From Faecalibacterium sp. An122 (GTDB taxonomy: Bacteria; Bacillota; Clostridia; Oscillospirales; Ruminococcaceae), in the NCBI RefSeq assembly GCF_002160895.1, contig NZ_NFLL01000001.1:364563-428562 (forward strand): a stretch of DNA of 64,000 nt. The letters are read 5' to 3'. Positions 62,838-64,000 of this stretch are shown piece by piece. Numbering within the stretch: the first letter of the stretch is position 1; every line of letters starts with the position of its first letter. The notes under the pieces are model-generated. The model was not told the origin of the DNA, made no database searches, and saw only the letters and a program-made list of their open reading frames with translations. The translations under genes and the position numbers were made by a program.

Positions 62838-63386
62838 ATGCTTACGAAAACGGCAACTATTATTTTAGGGATAATCCAAAAACATCCAGTTAATGCGTAT
62901 GAACTTATCAAAATGCTATCGCGCTTTCAATTAAAAGATTGGTATGATATTGCAGACTCCACAGTTTATGCAACACTTAAATCCTTAGAAAAAAAACAAT
63001 ATATCACTGGCAGAGTACAAAAAGATGGAAATATGCCTGATAAAACAGTCTATTCGCTAACCGATGCTGGCACGAAAGAATGGAATACAGCTATTAAATT
63101 TTTTCTTACTCATTTTGATTACGATCTTATTCCATTTATGATTGCGAGCTTTTTTGCCGAAAGTATTGGAGTAGGCGAAGCTATAAAGTGTTTGGAAGAA
63201 CGCCTTGATTATTTGAAAAAAAATAGCAAAGGGCTTACAAGGCAAATAGAAGAATTGGAGGTGGAAAAGGATATTCCGTATTATGTCATCGGAAATGTGC
63301 AGCACAATGCGCTTATTGTTGAAACTGAAATCACAGTTACACAACAAATGATCGCCAAATATAAAAGCAGGCTTTTCGATCAATAA
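62838..63386 (+). CDS. PadR-family transcriptional regulator
   Basis: The 182-aa protein has the PadR winged helix (TATIILGIIQKHPVNAYELI, ADSTVYATLKSLEKKQYITG, TVYSLTDAGTKEW) and a C-terminal Vir-type helical dimerisation domain (RLDYLKKNSKGLTRQIEELE). AT content is well above that of the neighbours, indicating recent acquisition. AAGGGAG precedes the ATG. Confidence 0.9.
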   Translation: MLTKTATIILGIIQKHPVNAYELIKMLSRFQLKDWYDIADSTVYATLKSLEKKQYITGRVQKDGNMPDKTVYSLTDAGTKEWNTAIKFFLTHFDYDLIPFMIASFFAESIGVGEAIKCLEERLDYLKKNSKGLTRQIEELEVEKDIPYYVIGNVQHNALIVETEITVTQQMIAKYKSRLFDQ

Positions 63387-63473
63387 TATGAAATAAAATA
63401 CTACTTCAAGTCAAATTGCATTTCGTTCTCATAGGCTCACCCGAAATGTAGAATAATATAGGGTGATATGAGA

Positions 63474-63830
63474 ATGTACCAATACGACAAACATCTTGAT
63501 TTTCACGCCCTGGGCCGTGAGATCAAACGAAAACGGGAGGCAAAGGGCTGGACGCAGGAGTACCTGGCTCAGCTTGTGGATCGCACCCCGCGCTCCATCA
63601 TGTATATGGAAAACCGGGGCCAGAAACCAAGCCTCAATGTTTTTTACCAGCTTGTCACCGTGCTGGAGATTTCCGTGGATCAATTCTTTTTCCCGGACAA
63701 GCTCAACGGAGAGAGCACCTGCCGGAAACAGATAGATGTCATGCTTAATTCAATGGACGAAAAAGAGCTGACCGTAATGAAATACACAGCAGAGGGACTG
63801 CAAAAAGCCCGCGAAACGGAGGATGCGTAA
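63474..63830 (+). CDS. XRE-family helix-turn-helix regulator
   Basis: The 118-aa protein has an XRE domain (ALGREIKRKREAKGWTQEYL, VDRTPRSIMYMENRGQKPSL, YQLVTVLEISVDQFFFPD) and a short helical tail (MLNSMDEKELTVMKYTAEGL). The ATG at 63468 is an alternative start. It is a likely control gene of element 2. Confidence 0.88.
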   Translation: MYQYDKHLDFHALGREIKRKREAKGWTQEYLAQLVDRTPRSIMYMENRGQKPSLNVFYQLVTVLEISVDQFFFPDKLNGESTCRKQIDVMLNSMDEKELTVMKYTAEGLQKARETEDA

Positions 63831-63901
63831 GAAAAGCGTGTACCTCCGTTTTTTTGCGCCATTTTCGGGGCTTGCACAAAACGGTTATACCGAAAGTTGG
63901 A

Positions 63902-63964
63902 TTATCCCGAATCTTCAGAAAAAACCGCTTATTCACCAGCTTTTTATAAAAAGATTCGGGATAA
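63902..63964. repeat. 14-bp inverted repeat near the window end
   Basis: TTATCCCGAATCTT (63902-63915) and AAGATTCGGGATAA (63951-63964) are exact reverse complements 35 bases apart. No gene is visible between 63,831 and 64,000. The repeat may be an operator, an origin feature or part of a gene leader beyond the window. Confidence 0.65.
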
Positions 63965-64000
63965 CTTTTCCATACTTTTAAGACACTTCCGCTGGGATTG

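Larger units (their letters stand above)
58560..64000. mobile_element. Integrative element 2 (right end outside window)
   Basis: The segment starts beside a large serine recombinase that points outward to the truncated GNAT gene, and carries genes typical of clostridial integrative conjugative elements: DUF6870, a small conserved protein, a sigma-70-like factor, a PadR regulator with partner, and an XRE regulator. Conjugation genes would be expected beyond the window. The left boundary lies between about 58,555 and 58,601. Confidence 0.7.

Overview
The window looks like a chromosomal segment of a gut Clostridia, most likely Oscillospirales/Ruminococcaceae (Faecalibacterium, Gemmiger or Subdoligranulum type). 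The reasons are moderately high GC with strong GC3 bias in the core genes, AGGAGG-type ribosome binding sites, GHKL/LytTR two-component pairs, EFR1-like flavodoxin-ferredoxin proteins, and MobV or large-serine-recombinase mobile elements. The genus is an inference. No rRNA, tRNA or CRISPR array was seen.

Layout. (1) 1 to about 10,200: an integrated mobilizable element with a partial XRE regulator, a SLOG-fold protein, a CHC2 zinc-finger primase, a D5-type helicase, a MobV relaxase and a large serine recombinase. Two insertion sequences are nested in it (IS1182-type 3198-4711; IS3/IS150-type 5148-6811), in a noncoding tract rich in palindromes. (2) 10,430-21,671: a potassium uptake locus with a kinase-less KdpD, small membrane ORFs, kdpF, kdpA, kdpB, kdpC, a small membrane protein, full-length kdpD and kdpE. 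Three candidate KdpE boxes with an 11-bp TTAAT spacing precede the three transcription units. A GNAT gene follows. (3) 22,500-27,790: a LytTR regulator, a soluble GHKL kinase and a pair of ABC exporters, with a likely LytTR operator just before the exporters. (4) 27,796-29,830: an Rrf2 regulator diverging from a flavodoxin-ferredoxin protein, then a flavodoxin. (5) 29,900-33,900: a fructose operon (DeoR-type regulator, 1-phosphofructokinase, PTS IIABC). (6) 33,983-38,200: a decayed IS5-like transposase, a methyltransferase, a small membrane protein, a low-molecular-weight tyrosine phosphatase, a broken Tn916-type int/xis pair, a gene fragment and a TetR regulator.

(7) 38,273-58,200 is accessory. 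It holds a tight run of orphan immunity-like genes (ankyrin, DUF2262, DUF5713, SUMF1-like, unknown, 1047-aa TPR-SUFU), a lipoprotein, a DUF4097/membrane/DUF4097 cluster behind a long structured leader, a second LytTR/GHKL pair, an ABC protein with an altered Walker B, a divergent XRE-TPR (RRNPP-like) regulator, a YcxB-like protein, two unknown genes and a decayed membrane protein. (8) From about 58,560 to the window end: a second integrative element that truncates a GNAT gene and carries a large serine recombinase, DUF6870, a sigma-70-like factor, a PadR regulator with its divergent partner, and an XRE regulator.

How the genes work together. The kdp locus, the fructose operon, the LytTR-ABC module and the Rrf2 pair each carry a regulator next to its likely targets and visible candidate operators. 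The least explained signals are the covarying palindromes of the mobile elements, the division of labour between the two KdpD proteins, and the immunity-like island without a recognisable toxin.
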